Source of the DNA: Reticulitermes speratus
Lineage: Eukaryota; Arthropoda; Insecta; Blattodea; Rhinotermitidae
DNA length: 64,000 nt
Reading direction: 5' to 3'
Assembly: GCA_021186555.1 (NCBI GenBank)
Contig: JAJKFL010000039.1
Coordinates: 14,240,733 to 14,304,732, forward strand
The notes under the pieces are model-generated. The model saw only the letters and a list, made by a program, of their open reading frames with translations. It was not told where the DNA came from and searched no databases. Shown here one piece after another: positions 12,917 to 23,704 of this stretch (positions within the stretch are counted from its first letter, which is position 1; each line of letters starts with the position of its first letter). Position numbers and translations under genes: made by a program.

Positions 12917-13751
12917 GGCCTGTAATAAGATAGCTAATAATACCTGAATTTGAAACAGCTTCATTAAGTAACCTAAGAATTAATATGATTATCTTTGATT
13001 ATCTTCCATCCGTACTTAACTGAAATTACCTCTTGTGATTTTTTATTTCCGAGAGCAGAATCGCAGCCATGAGGGCGTCTTTTCAAGGATATCTCTTACA
13101 TTCAGCAACACCTGCAGACCGACCACATACCACTCCACTAAGCCAGTTCCAGCGATGCTTACAGCAGTGGTAGCAACGCCGGACCCATGCATTAAATGGC
13201 AAGGGGTCTGCTTTAAATGGGACAAAAACGACCAATAACAAAGGTAAGCGTACATTTCTGTACCGACTCAGTCGATGAACTTCTGCATACGCCCGCAATA
13301 TAATTGTAATAACAAAATGAAAAGATTTATAATGTCACACCTGGTGATACATGGTTAGAACTGGGCTTTAACAAAGGGTTAAAGCTATATAAATTCTTGA
13401 CCTATACTCTGTTCAACGTTCAGTTGAGACTATCCACTTAGCATTGCTGCGTGTATTTTGAATGGGCAGTTGACACGCTGCTACAGTCACTATAAATATA
13501 TCGGCCGTCCTGTGCCATTCGAGACGTAACAAAGGAAAGAAGTAAGAGTCGCCGAAAGTTTGGTTGATTTTAACCGATCTACATGAAGTCCTATCTCAGA
13601 CGGCTGAAATCTACATCAACATCGCTGTAGCAATCTCAGATCTGAGATAAACCCAACGTTTGCAGGACGACAGCTACAGTGAGCAAGTGGTCTCAACTGA
13701 ACGCTGAACCAGGTATTGGAACATAGTCGAGAAATGAGTTAAATATCATAC

Positions 13752-13852
13752 CGCAAGAATGACTGGGGCGAAAAATACCCATGTGACCCTCCAGTACAAC
13801 TCAGGCCTCTTCCCAAGCATGAAGTGCATATCGTCACAGATATTCGATAAAC
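13752..13852 (-). CDS. SLC6 transporter exon 10 (TM11)
   Basis: The exon starts after TTTTGCAG with two bases that complete the glycine codon of exon 9 (W-I-Y-G), then 33 codons: LSNICDDMHFMLGKRPELYW and RVTWVFFAPVILA, up to donor GTATGA. The block I-C-D-D-M-x-F-M-L-G followed by Y-W-R-x-x-W is the characteristic SLC6 sequence between TM10 and TM11. Length and phase fit both neighbouring exons exactly. Confidence 0.93.
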
Positions 13853-13884
13853 CTGCAAAACAAAGAAAAGTTTATAATGCACGT

Positions 13885-14200
13885 CTTCTGGAATGTGACA
13901 CAGTGTCGCTGGGTGAGTGGTTTGCGATGATTCGAAGAAACGCGATGCCTTCAACTTCAAGGGTCAAAACGTCCATCAGGAATAGCCAGCGCGCGAGAAA
14001 CCCTTTCCGACCATCCACCAGCCGGTACCAATATGCACGTACGTATATATTACCACATTTTTGCTTGCCTTGGACTGCTTTACCTTTGAAGATGAAGGCA
14101 CTACGTTCTTTCGGGACGTCGAGAGTCACTTACCCAACGACAGAGTCACACCCCAAAAGACCTGAATCCTAAGCAACACCGCTGTGAGACCCTCAAATCT
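13885..14200. repeat. Degenerate inverted-repeat element related to 6540-6790
   Basis: Left block TGTGACACAGTGTCGCTGGG and right block (reverse) TGTGACTCTGTCGTTGGG face each other. Between them lie CTTGAAG/CTTTGAAGATGAAGG segments that resemble a decayed hammerhead core. It overlaps open frames that have no homology. It sits immediately upstream (in the gene's sense) of exon 10. Confidence 0.5.
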
Positions 14201-14233
14201 CGCGAAGCAAAATTGCCTCTGTGGCATGAGTTT

Positions 14234-14453
14234 CTGTCCGTTCGGACTGTTGTCTTGTGACACTGTATAGTCTTGCAGCAGACATCAACTGTCCGTTCGG
14301 ACTGTTGTCTTGTGACACTGTATAGTCTTGCAGCAGACATCAACTGTCCGTTCGGACTGTTGTCTTGTGACACTGTATAGTCTTGCAGCAGACATCAACT
14401 GTCCGTTCGGACTGTTGTCTTATGACACTGTATAGTCTTGCAGAAGACATCAA
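14234..14453. repeat. 55-bp tandem repeat, 4 copies
   Basis: Units start at 14234, 14289, 14344 and 14399 with CTGTCCGTTCGGACTGTTG; the spacing is exactly 55 bp and copies are nearly identical. Each unit contains the short palindrome GTCCGTTCGGAC. It lies in intron 9 of the transporter gene. Confidence 0.95.
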
Positions 14454-14828
14454 CGTTTCGGAGGAATATGCTGCCTACATCTCCAGGGTAGACGTGAGTA
14501 TGATGAGGGCGAGTTCAGCTTGTGTAGGCGGATTGCAAGAGAGGTGGTGTTATTCAGTTACAGGTTAGGAGGAAGAAGAGATAGGTCTTTGCCCGGACCA
14601 AAAGGAGCAACGCAAAGGAAATGCGGTTAAATATGGGACCAGAAGGACCGCGTTACTCCGAAAAGCCACTTACAATTCATTATGGCGTAACGACCCAAAC
14701 GAATACAGTGCTGGATTTCGTATGTTGTTAGCAAAGTAACCGGAAAGTGACTGACGTCTCCTTGAAAGCACTAATTAATTTGATTCGCTGAGTAATCAAA
14801 GATTGATTTGATGGACAGCGACAGATGT

Positions 14829-14866
14829 GCTCTCTCTCTCTCTCTCTCTGACACACACACATTTAA
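14829..14866. repeat. (TC)n/(AC)n microsatellite
   Basis: A run of TC dinucleotides is followed directly by AC dinucleotides. Confidence 0.9.
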
Positions 14867-15047
14867 CCATCATCTTCACGCTGCTGGGCGGGCGTTCTGA
14901 TTGCCTAACCAGTTCTCGGCACATCAACACACCCACGCTCACTACTTCGACGTCGACTGTACTAACAAAACGAGTTATTAATTTCTACGCAGGAAATGAG
15001 AACATAACCTAATAATAGAGAAGCAAAATCTAGTCACAGTTCGTTAC

Positions 15048-15147
15048 CGTATATCCATAACAAACTGATGCATTCTGCGATGGCAATGAACAGCACTGCA
15101 ATTCCACCTCCATATACGTCCATAAGTGTCAAAACGTAGTTTCCGCC
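15048..15147 (-). CDS. SLC6 transporter exon 9 (TM10)
   Basis: The acceptor TTGCAG is followed by GGNYVLTLMDVYGGGIAV then LFIAIAECISLLWIY and the first base of a glycine codon, ending at donor GTAACG. The pattern G-G-x-Y-V-L-x-L-M-D-x-Y-G is the SLC6 block that opens TM10. The exon is 100 bp, entering at phase 0 and leaving one base, which fits exon 10. Confidence 0.94.
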
Positions 15148-15210
15148 CTGCAATAGAAGATACAAGTAGTTTCTCAACACCAGACAGGCTGTCTAAATAC
15201 ACACACTTAT

Positions 15211-15732
15211 TTTACGATACAATAACCAACAAAATGCACAATATTACAATATATAATTTTACAGTTAAAACTTTAAAACTTCAACATGTTTCGATTGTCT
15301 AATAATCATCCTCAGGGAGAAAACATCAATCAAGTATATGTAAAACATGCATTACATTAAAAAACTAATACGTGATGTATGTGGATATCCGGGGGTCCAC
15401 GGTAGGAGCAGAAATGTGAAGAAATATTCCATATGAATAGAATATAATAAATAGCAGCTTTGCATTACAATTACTCCGGAAATTAACATCAAATAATGAG
15501 TATTAAATATGAATATTATTTCTTCACATTTCTGCTCCTACAGTGGACCCCCGGATATCCACATATATTGTGTATTATTATTTTAACATAATTCATGTTT
15601 TAGACATGTTTTATTGATGTTTTCTCCCGGAGGATGATTATTAAAGAATCGATACATGTTGGAGTTTTAAATTTTTAATTGTAAAATTATATATTGCAAT
15701 ATTGTGCATTTTGCTGGTTATTGTATTGTAAA
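15211..15732. repeat. Large inverted-repeat element with hammerhead-like motif
   Basis: Left arm 15211 to ~15429 and right arm ~15517-15732 are reverse complements with scattered mismatches. The ends read GATACAATAACCAACAAAATG and, reversed, CATTTTGCTGGTTATTGTA. The left arm holds, on the minus strand at 15288-15315, CTGAGGA, a GATT...AATC stem, then GAAACATGTT; the right arm holds a mutated version (CGGAGGA ... GATACATGTT) near 15629-15658. There is no coding capacity. The element lies in intron 8, about 64 bp upstream of exon 9. Confidence 0.8.
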
Positions 15733-15957
15733 CTGTAATTTAATAAACGGAAGTAAATACCATAAAACATCCTTATTGTCTTTACAGCAGACTAAACTAG
15801 CTTACGACTCACGCGCTCACTACAGCATTTACTTTAATGTACTTCCCTAAGAACAACATCTAAGGTTCTTAATTTTGAATAAAGTACTATTGTGTTTTAT
15901 TTCTGTTTTACACTGGAACTTGTCACTATCCGTTAGTATACCTAAGGTAAAGGTAAA

Positions 15958-16252
15958 GCAATCCCATTACAGGCCTGGACAGGCCCTTAGGGGTCCAGGA
16001 GGTTGAAGCTCCCAGATTTCTAGACAATCGGCACATGAAGGTGGTAAGGTTGTCAGCCCTACGCACCGGCCGTCTTTATCCCCAGGAAATATTCCTGGTA
16101 CTCATTTCTGTTAGAGGCTGAGTCAACCCCAGGGCCATAGTGCAACCGAAAGGATTACGTCAATAAAAAATTCCAATGACACCGTCGGGAATCGAACCCG
16201 CGACCTTCCGGCTTGTAGCGCAGTGCCTTAACCAACTGCGCAACCGCGTTCC
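15958..16252 (-). repeat. tRNA-derived SINE, family B, complete copy
   Basis: Read on the minus strand, it starts with a tRNA-like head: GCGCAGTTGGTTAAGGC resembles an A box, and GGGTTCGATTCCCGAC gives a B box. The family body follows and ends GGCCTGTCCAGGCCTGTAATGG. The head and the repeated body indicate a pol III retroposon and not a working tRNA gene. Confidence 0.8.
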
Positions 16253-16597
16253 CCGTTAGTATACCTAAGATATATAATTACGGAATACACCTCTATGATA
16301 TCAGAAGGGAAGTTAATCATTGCAACAATACTGTCTTAAGCAATTATCATGAGAGCCCAAGTGTTCAATCAGTACAAACGAAAGCTCCTTCTGACCCCTA
16401 AACTTGACAACTTCGGTTCGCATGTCCCAGAAAACAGGCAGCATCTTTATTAAGACGATAAATCAGTTAATATTTACGGACATAACTGCAGGTCATTGTG
16501 AGAACCAAACAATGGGCCTATAATCTAACAGTGTAAGGTTCAGATACCGATAGCACGATCGAAGTGTGATACACAGAGTACAAAGAGATGTACTCAC

Positions 16598-16726
16598 GTA
16601 GGTCACGCAGGACAGCCCCACCACATAGCAGAACACAGCGGTAGACACGCAGAAAGTTAATTTGTGATTCCGAAGGACCGTGAACTCGTCTGATATGCTA
16701 GTGAGGACATTCTCCAAGAGGGCAAA
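16598..16726 (-). CDS. SLC6 transporter exon 8 (end of TM8 to TM9)
   Basis: After TTTGCAG the exon reads FALLENVLTSISDEFTVLRN, then HKLTFCVSTAVFCYVVGLSC and VTY, 43 codons in phase 0, with a GTGAGT donor. It continues exon 7 (LGLDSE) and joins exon 9 (GGNYVL), giving the typical G-L-x-C-V-T-x-G-G run of the family. The open frame extends into intron on both sides, but only this segment has homology. Confidence 0.94.
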
Positions 16727-17049
16727 CTGCAAACACATTGAACACATATTAACACTTGGAGTACACCATGCACCTCTGCATTCACATGTGACAACGATTT
16801 GGAACACCGTCACCGCTATAACAAACGGCCATCTTTTGTCTCTGTCCTGAGTGTAATCAAGCCAGGAGGTCCATAGTGCGTTATACAGTTTTAATGCCAC
16901 TAAAATACACTGAAACCTGCCTATAACGGAACCTCAATGGACCGAAATATTTTTCCGTTGCAGGAAGGTTCCTTTTCATACGGGTACTTGAAATTTGGAT
17001 TCTCGGGAGTCTTCGGTTGAGAGACCAGTAGTTCCATTGCTAGACAACC

Positions 17050-17950
17050 AGACTGGCATTTGTTAATAGACACAATAGACCATTGCAATAAGAATGCCAT
17101 GACTTTCCTCATCTTCCCTCCCCACTGCAGTCATAAACACCGGCTTCTTGAAAGATCTGTCAGAGGATCGCTTATGACTTATGCGAAACGCGCATATGAT
17201 TCCTGCATAACTAACAATGCAGGCACAACAATGACAATATATGACATTCCGTCTGTCGTCAACACATCTTTATTGTCTGAATCCTTTTCCTCCAAATACC
17301 AAAACAGATTTCCAGATCTCTGGAATTTACCTATTCAGCGGGGATATTTTTTAAAATGAAGAATTTATGGAAGCTTACGTTCCAGACAGAGCTGCCCCTC
17401 TTATGAAGGCAGCAGTTTCCAATAGCAACAGTAAACTTTCTGCGATTTTGGTGAGCCTCCCGAAAGATCATCACCTACTTCAAAAGTGGCAGCACATCCT
17501 GCTACACCAGAGGACGTTCGAAACCTTCCTAAACCGTACGCAAAAAGAGTAAGAATGTAAATAAGAACAAAAGAAAATTGACTGATACCCCTGTCAAAAA
17601 AGCTTTGACACCCAGTACAAGAGAAAGCTCGGAGCACCAGAGGGAAGAACTGTGCTTAAAAGATAAGAAAGAGAAGCGTGCCACATACCTAAACAGAGAT
17701 TTACAAAAGCAGAAACAAAAATAAAAAAAAAACCTTAAACTGCAGGCGACACTAACGAAGAAGATTCCGAGGATACTTCCTCCGTCTATTGTCTTCGCGC
17801 ATCCAGAGAAATGTGGATTCACTGCGCAGATTGCAAGTTGCGGTCACATGAAGAATGCACTGATGGCTCTCCCAACTGCATTTGCTAAATTTGTCACTAT
17901 GATGGGACTGGAACACTTTATTTCGAAAGAAAACGTATATTGCTGTTGGT
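17050..17950 (+). pseudogene. Pogo/Tigger-like (DDE_1) transposase relic, C-terminal half
   Basis: The frame at 17060-17359 reads MTFLIFPPHCSHKHRLLERS, then MTIYDIPSVVNTSL and FPDLWNLPIQRGYF. This corresponds to the LTFPPHxSHxLQPLD...TIYDIP...GIFPxxRxxF region of pogo-like DDE transposases. A second frame supplies MEAYVPDRAAP. Further on, around 17810, a frame gives WIHCADCKLRSHEECTDG, resembling the zinc-binding tail of these proteins. Frameshifts and stops separate the parts, and the N-terminal DNA-binding and early catalytic regions are absent. It lies in intron 7 of the transporter, in antisense orientation to it. Confidence 0.72.
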
Positions 17951-18549
17951 AGGCTAGTGTCATATGGAGTTATCTTTCCTTTCAATATCCTTTTTCAATT
18001 TAACTAAATGTGTTGAAGTTTGTGCCGTTTTTTATTCTTTCTCAGCTACTTTATTAGCATAATAACACCCTGTTGTTGTGTACAACCTGTATGTGACACA
18101 TTTGTTTCATGAAACATTACACTAATTTGTCTGTTACTTTTAGACATTGGAAAAGTTGGCATCTTGATTTTCCACTTATTTTTACCATATGCCAACTTAC
18201 CCCGTCTGCGAGGCAGGTTGGCACACGTGCAGACGTTAGGGCAAAAGCCTCTCCCTCCTGTTCCTTACGAACAGCGTGAAATGTGTGTAGGTCAGATTGT
18301 AGCCCAAGAGTGTTACTAGCCACATGTACCCTCATATTCAACTTAACGTGTACACAAAAAAATGTGAAAAATTATAACGTGAAAAGTGCGCCAACTATCC
18401 CCCCTCTCCCCTACAGGCGAAGGCAAAATGAAACAGCTGTAGCCTACAGGCAAGGAGCGTTATATAACCGCCACCGACAATGGAAGCTGGAAGGTAAAGA
18501 ACTGCGTCCTTCGTAAGCCGTTAGCTAATAGTTCCTCAGCAAGTCAAGG

Positions 18550-18800
18550 AGTGAGTCACATTTTATGGAACTTGAAAGTGCATTACGGTGTTTACAAGGG
18601 TAAACCACTTGTTCCTATCCTGACCCAGACGAATCCGATCCATGCTGTCACATCCTGTTTCTTTAAGAACCATTTTAATACTGTCCTCCCATCTACGCCT
18701 ACGTCTTTAAAATTGTATCCTTCCTCCGATGATCCCACCAAAACCCTGTATGAATTTTTTCTGACCCCACACGTACCAACCGTTCACTAAACTTATTTAT
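18550..18800 (-). pseudogene. Old LINE 3' end (family of 29706-30040)
   Basis: The plus-strand sequence (TTTTATGGAACTTGAAAGTG through CCCACCAAAACCCTGTATG) is a diverged copy of the plus-strand face of 29760-29975. That region, read on the minus strand, encodes the reverse-transcriptase C-terminal tail. Stops are frequent, so this is an ancient 5'-truncated insertion. Confidence 0.55.
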
Positions 18801-19617
18801 TTCTTTACTCTTTTAATTAGTGGAAGAGGCAGATGAAATTTAAAGGAGAATCCTCTATTTACCATCTCCATCCTCTATCAATTTATTACTTTTCTTCGTA
18901 TATTGTTCATGAATTTATTTTAAACAGAGAATTAAATTACATATTTATCCTTCAGATGGCAGAGTTGCAATAATTGAGCTGCCATCTGTGTAAACATGTG
19001 TAAACTATTACGGCATGAACACGATGCAACTTAACAAACTTAGTCGGACGACAATGCACGTAGGCTCAAACCGTCTGTATTATACATACTGACATGTATT
19101 TCTGACCCTGGAATGTAGTATTGTGTTCATGTTATGGGTTGGCACTCAGGAAGTCTAGCGCACGAATCTCGGCGTAATTAATGGCTATTAAGAGTCGTCT
19201 CATGGTATTTCTCAGTATCTCTAGAATCCAAAACAAAGCGTCGCAACGCACATACACATGAGTTCATATTCGAGGTTCGTTTCCCGCCTCATTCGAAGTG
19301 CAAATGTAACCACCACAGATTGCATCAGTCAGTGCACTTCACCATCGCATGCTACAGGCTACTGCCGTCTTCACACACTAAATCAGGTGCGACGCGTCGG
19401 ATTTCTACGAAACTCAAGTTTTCACGTCGCATTCTTGACACTTCAGATCCGATTTCCGACACGGGTACCAACTATTCTGATTGAGGCCTACGAGGAAGTC
19501 TTCGGATATCACCTTAAAATAGGCCAAAACCACTTCCTTCCACATTATTTCCAATTCACCATTCGTAAGCCCATTGTTTTTCGAGATTTAAGATTTCACT
19601 GCGGTAACTGTAAAGAC

Positions 19618-19870
19618 TGCCGATCCCAGTGGCCGTGCGGTCTAAGGCGGGGTCTTCGGCCGCTCGCTTACTAGGATCGTGGGTTCCAATCCCACCGGGG
19701 GCATGGATGTCTGTCTGTTGTGAGTGTTGTGTGTTGTCAGGTAGAGGTCTCTGCGATGGGCTGGTCCCTCGTCCAGAGGAGTCCTACCGACTGTGGTGTG
19801 TCTGAGAGTGATCGTAAAGCGTCGACGAAACGAGGAGGCCCAGGCCCATATAGGGCTGTCGAGCCATAGG
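19618..19870 (+). repeat. tRNA-derived SINE, family A
   Basis: It starts GCCGATCCCAGTGGCCGTGC, has a B-box-like GGGTTCCAATCCCACCGGGG, and ends near GGCTGTCGAGCCATAGG. At least eight copies lie in this window on both strands (19.6, 20.3, 22.3, 25.2, 27.4, 28.2, 34.9 and 51.3 kb). The shared non-tRNA tail after the tRNA-like head shows it is a SINE. Reading frames inside it have no meaning. Confidence 0.85.
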
Positions 19871-20251
19871 AAAAGTTAACTGTAAAGACTTTCACGAGAT
19901 GTGAAGCTCCATCACTACTAATTAGCCAATCCAGCTGAGATGCTTATTTAATTGGGCAAAAAACGCACAACAATTTTGTGGTCTGGCATTCAACCGTTTA
20001 TTTAGGTGGCTTACGTCACTGAACTGCCTGACATTGTGCTGTTATGACGTAACTAATGACATCACTATGCGCCAGTCAGTCTCCAGAAACGCTAAGCATT
20101 TGCTGATGAGTAATGTCATATGCGCTACTTGTATACGTACGAAACATTCGCCCATAGACTTGATGGATAGACAGAGATAAAATATTTCTGGGATAAATAA
20201 TACTTTTACAAAAGAACCCCAGAAAATGGGCATGTATAAGCACTACATATA

Positions 20252-20629
20252 GCCGATCCCAGTGGCTCCCCGGCCGCTCGCTTACTAGGATCGTGGGTTC
20301 GAATCCCACCGGGCGCATGGATGTTTGTGTTGTGTTTGTTGTAAGGACGGTAGTATGGAACGTAAAGTGACATGAAGGACGAAAGGATTTAAACAGTACA
20401 AAAATGGATCAAAGGGGAAAAACCCCGGACAGGCAAAAAAAAAAGAATCCCACAGGCGACACGGATGTCTGTCTCTTGTGAGTGTTGTGTGTTGTAGGTA
20501 GAGGTCTCTGCGACGGGCTGGTCCCTCGTCCAGAGGAGTCCTACCGAGTGTGGTGTGTCTATCAGTGTGATCGTGAAGCGTCGACGAAACGAGGAGGCCC
20601 AGGCCCATATAGGGCTGTCGGGCCATAGG
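20252..20629 (+). repeat. SINE family A copy with an internal insertion
   Basis: The head (GCCGATCCCAGTGG, slightly deleted) is followed by the B box and GCGCATGGATGT. A ~120-bp stretch then ends in a run of A and AGAATCCCACAGG, after which the normal SINE body resumes at ACGGATGTCTGTCTCTTG. The interruption may be two overlapping SINE copies or one copy with an insertion. Confidence 0.75.
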
Positions 20630-20744
20630 AGAAGAAGATAAGCACTAAATATGCACTGGAATGGAAAGCTCTTAAGTGACGTCACTTTGCACTATCTGCG
20701 TAACGTCTAACACACCTTATAATTTGTTAAAGAACCAACCGCAA

Positions 20745-20826
20745 CAAGTTTTGGATTTTTTTAGGCGCTTTCGCAAAATTGCGAAAAACGACTATTAGCG
20801 TCATCAAGCGACTATTAGCTTTATCA

Positions 20827-20861
<35 letters not shown>

Positions 20862-20950
20862 TTGTCCGTCCTCCCTTCCGAATGGAACAACTCGGCTCCC
20901 ATTGGACAGATTTTCATGAAATTTGATATTTGAGAATTTACACAACACTT
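20745..20950. repeat. Dispersed repeat with (TCTG)n core
   Basis: A TTTTTTAGGCGC...GCGAAAAACGACTATTAGC block is followed by (TCTG)n at 20825-20866, GTCCGTC, and a CATTGGACAGATTTTCATGAAATTTGATAT block. The same order occurs at 62050-62350 and, reversed, at 47480-47850. It is a non-coding dispersed repeat, probably a MITE or SINE, and boundaries are not resolved. Confidence 0.6.
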
Positions 20951-21516
20951 ATCGGTGGCTACAAGGGAATAGAATTGGAAACTTACGTTGCAGCAGACAG
21001 TCTAAGTCTACACGCCAAGACCATAAACACGGCGGTGAAAAACAATCCGTCTAGATATTTACTCACTAGTTTATAACAACACTTCACAGACTGGGAACAT
21101 TGAAAGAAAACCGGAAAAACCCAACAAAATACAGCGATAAGAATAATATAGGAAATACAACACTCTGCTACAATAACTTTCCAAGCTCGGCTTGATACGT
21201 ATTAAATAACAATCAGTCTACATTGGCAATCAATGAGTAAAACTCCTTCTATTTTAACACTTTAACACCTATAAATACAACAACCCCTTCATTTATTTTT
21301 AATAATAAAATAATAATATATAATGATAATAAAAAAATACTAATACTGTATAACCTTATATTTACTACTTAGCTACCATCGACCATCTACAAATTTTACA
21401 ATTTTTACTGTAAAATAAAAATAATTGTAAAATTGTGGGATCTCACAAAAAACTTAACATTCCAATGTATTGTATATTGCATTTTTTCCTGCTTTTTAAT
21501 GACTATGTATTTTAGC

Positions 21517-21550
21517 CTGACGACGGTCGATATCTAGTTCCAAACATGTA
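21517..21550 (+). ncRNA. Decayed hammerhead-like motif
   Basis: CTGACGA, a CGGTC...TTC spacer, then CAAACATGTA follows the order of the motif family, but GAAAC is mutated to CAAAC, which removes a conserved core base. It is probably inactive. Confidence 0.35.
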
Positions 21551-21643
21551 ACTTTTGTATAAGAAACTCAGTTGTGTTAGACTGAACACTTTACGTTGTG
21601 CTGAACAATTGTTTGGACAGAAACGGCAAGGTTTAAATGGTTG

Positions 21644-21718
21644 AGTAGTAGTAGTAGTATAGTAGTAGTAGTATAGTAGTAGTAGTATAGTAGTAGTAGT
21701 ATAGTAGTAGTAGTAGTA
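21644..21718. repeat. (AGT)n microsatellite with periodic ATAGT interruptions
   Basis: AGT triplets are broken at regular intervals by ATAGT, giving a higher-order ~17-bp period. Confidence 0.9.
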
Positions 21719-21721
21719 AAA

Positions 21722-22015
21722 GCATTCCCATTACAGGCCTGGACAGGCCCTTAGGGTTCCCGGAGGTTGAGGCTCCCAGGTTTCTAGACAATCGCCACAT
21801 TAAGGTGGTAAGGTTGTCAACCCTACGAACCGGCCGCCTTTACCCCCAGGAAAGATTCCTGGTACTCATTTCTGTTAGAGGCTGAGTCGACCCCAGGGCC
21901 ATAGTGCGACCGAAAAGATTATGTCAATAAAAAATTCCAGTGACACCATCGGGAATCGAACCCGCGACGTTCCGGCTTGTAGCGCAGTGCCTCAACCAAC
22001 TGCGCCACCGCGTTC
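21722..22015 (-). repeat. tRNA-derived SINE, family B
   Basis: This is a complete copy with the same tRNA-like head (on the minus strand, starting near 22015) and body as the copy at 15958-16252. Its 3' end abuts the (AGT)n microsatellite, which may be its expanded tail. Confidence 0.8.
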
Positions 22016-22257
22016 CATGGCTCAGTCGGTTGGTGACGGCCTCTAATCGCAGAGACTAGGGTTCGTTCCAAGACCAGTCAATGTGGGATTTGTGGAGGGC
22101 AAAATGGCACTTGGAGATGTTCTTCTTCAAGTACTTCGGTTTTCTACTGTCAGTGTCATTCCATCGGCGTTCCATACTCATTTATTCATCAGCCCACCAC
22201 GCCATTAATGCAATGATTCCACTGATCACTGTGTTATGTAACGATGGAATTTTTTTT

Positions 22258-22510
22258 CCAATGGCGCAACAGACCCTAGTGGGACAGGGTCCCCTCATCA
22301 TTGAGGTTTCAAGATATCACACTCAGACACACCACACTTGGTTGGACTTCTCTGGACGAGTGATCAGCCCGACGCAGAGACCTGTACCTGACAACACACA
22401 ACACTCACAAGAGACAGACATCCATGCCCTCGGCGGGATTCGACCGCACAACCCCAACAAGCGAGCGGCCGCAGACCCACGCCTTAGACCGTGCGGCCAC
22501 TGGGATTGGC
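22258..22510 (-). repeat. SINE family A, diverged copy
   Basis: The minus strand starts GCCAATCCCAGTGGCCGCAC and follows the family order to the GGCCCACTAGGG-like 3' part. It is more diverged than the copies at 25.2 and 28.2 kb. Confidence 0.75.
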
Positions 22511-23466
22511 AACGATGGAAATAGAGTCAGGAATAGGCATGACAGGCACGATCGTTTGTGATAAACACCAACCCAGAAAATTTGTGCCGAACCAACACCA
22601 GCAAACTCTGTACCTCAGGAATAGGTCTACATGTCTGTAGAGTGGATATATTTAGAAATTAAACAACAAAAATGATACGCAGATACATGCTGCCACCTTC
22701 TGCATGGATAAAGAAGGCTGGAAGTCAGTAAGATCTGCACAAGGTGTAGCATGTGATTTGCGGACAGTCGAGCTACTTTTCCTCTGATGTATAATTAACA
22801 AAAATATATTTAAAGTACTGAAGTAATACGAGCTTTGAAATTGCGTGTAATTAAAGTTGCTGAAACGCACACACCAGACGTTCCTTGCCTTCTAGCGGGT
22901 TTCTTCGAAATCTGCCAAGGGACTCAACATGCATGATGAAGATTTCAGGACTTTACGTAAAGTAGTCCTTACGTAGAACCAGAACAAAAATACTACCAAA
23001 AATGCCAGAACAAACACACAGTTTTACTCAAATCTGTTCCCAAATTCAGCAGTTGTTAGTAAACGAGGCATGGATACGATGAAACCGCATCCATGCTATT
23101 GTATAGCCATTTATAAGCTCGCCAGAACAGATATAAAGAAGGTGTGGCATGGAGTTTGTGAGTTGTTAAACTCATGGGAAAGGAATATGCAGAGAATTAT
23201 GAATGACTGCCTCATAGAAAATAAGGATTTTCGTGGAATTCCATGGTTTCCGTCATGGGACAAGGTTTCGGACACAGTTATGAGGTGTGTCACCATAGAA
23301 AATGGGGTGGCTCTGAGTTACAGAGTTCCGTATCGTAGAAAAGGGTTTGGTACAGAATTACGAGGGAGGCGTTTCTTGTATATAAGGGTTTGGGTACAGA
23401 GTTACAAGGTGTTACACCACCGAGTTACACAACATTCAACTGTGAAAATGAACACGAAAAACTCAC

Positions 23467-23704
23467 TTCACTATCCAGTCCGAGTACAAACAGCATGAGG
23501 AAGAACAAGACGGACCACAGTTGAGGTACCGGAAGTCGAAGTAGAGCCTCGGGATAAGCAACAAAGGCCAGTCCGGGTCCCTCCTTGACGACTTGTTCTA
23601 TAGGCACGTGAAGATCATGAGCCATGGCCCCTAGGATGGAGAAAGTGACCATTCCGGAGATGATGCTGGTCACTGTGTCCAGGACACTTACCACTAAGGC
23701 ATCC
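23467..23704 (-). CDS. SLC6 transporter exon 7 (TM7-TM8)
   Basis: The acceptor TTACAG is followed by one base completing an arginine codon, then 79 codons: DALVVSVLDTVTSIISGMVT, FSILGAMAHDLHVPIEQVVK, EGPGLAFVAYPEALLRLPVP and QLWSVLFFLMLFVLGLDSE, up to donor GTGAGT. SLC6 marks include D(x)11-S-G-x-x-x-F-x-x-L-G-x-M-A in TM7, the G-P-G-L-A-F-(V/I)-x-Y-P-E-A motif of EL4, and L-G-L-D-S in TM8, which contributes to the Na2 sodium site in this family. The serine in TM7 (SIISG) is in the region that helps bind chloride in Cl-dependent members. Confidence 0.96.
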
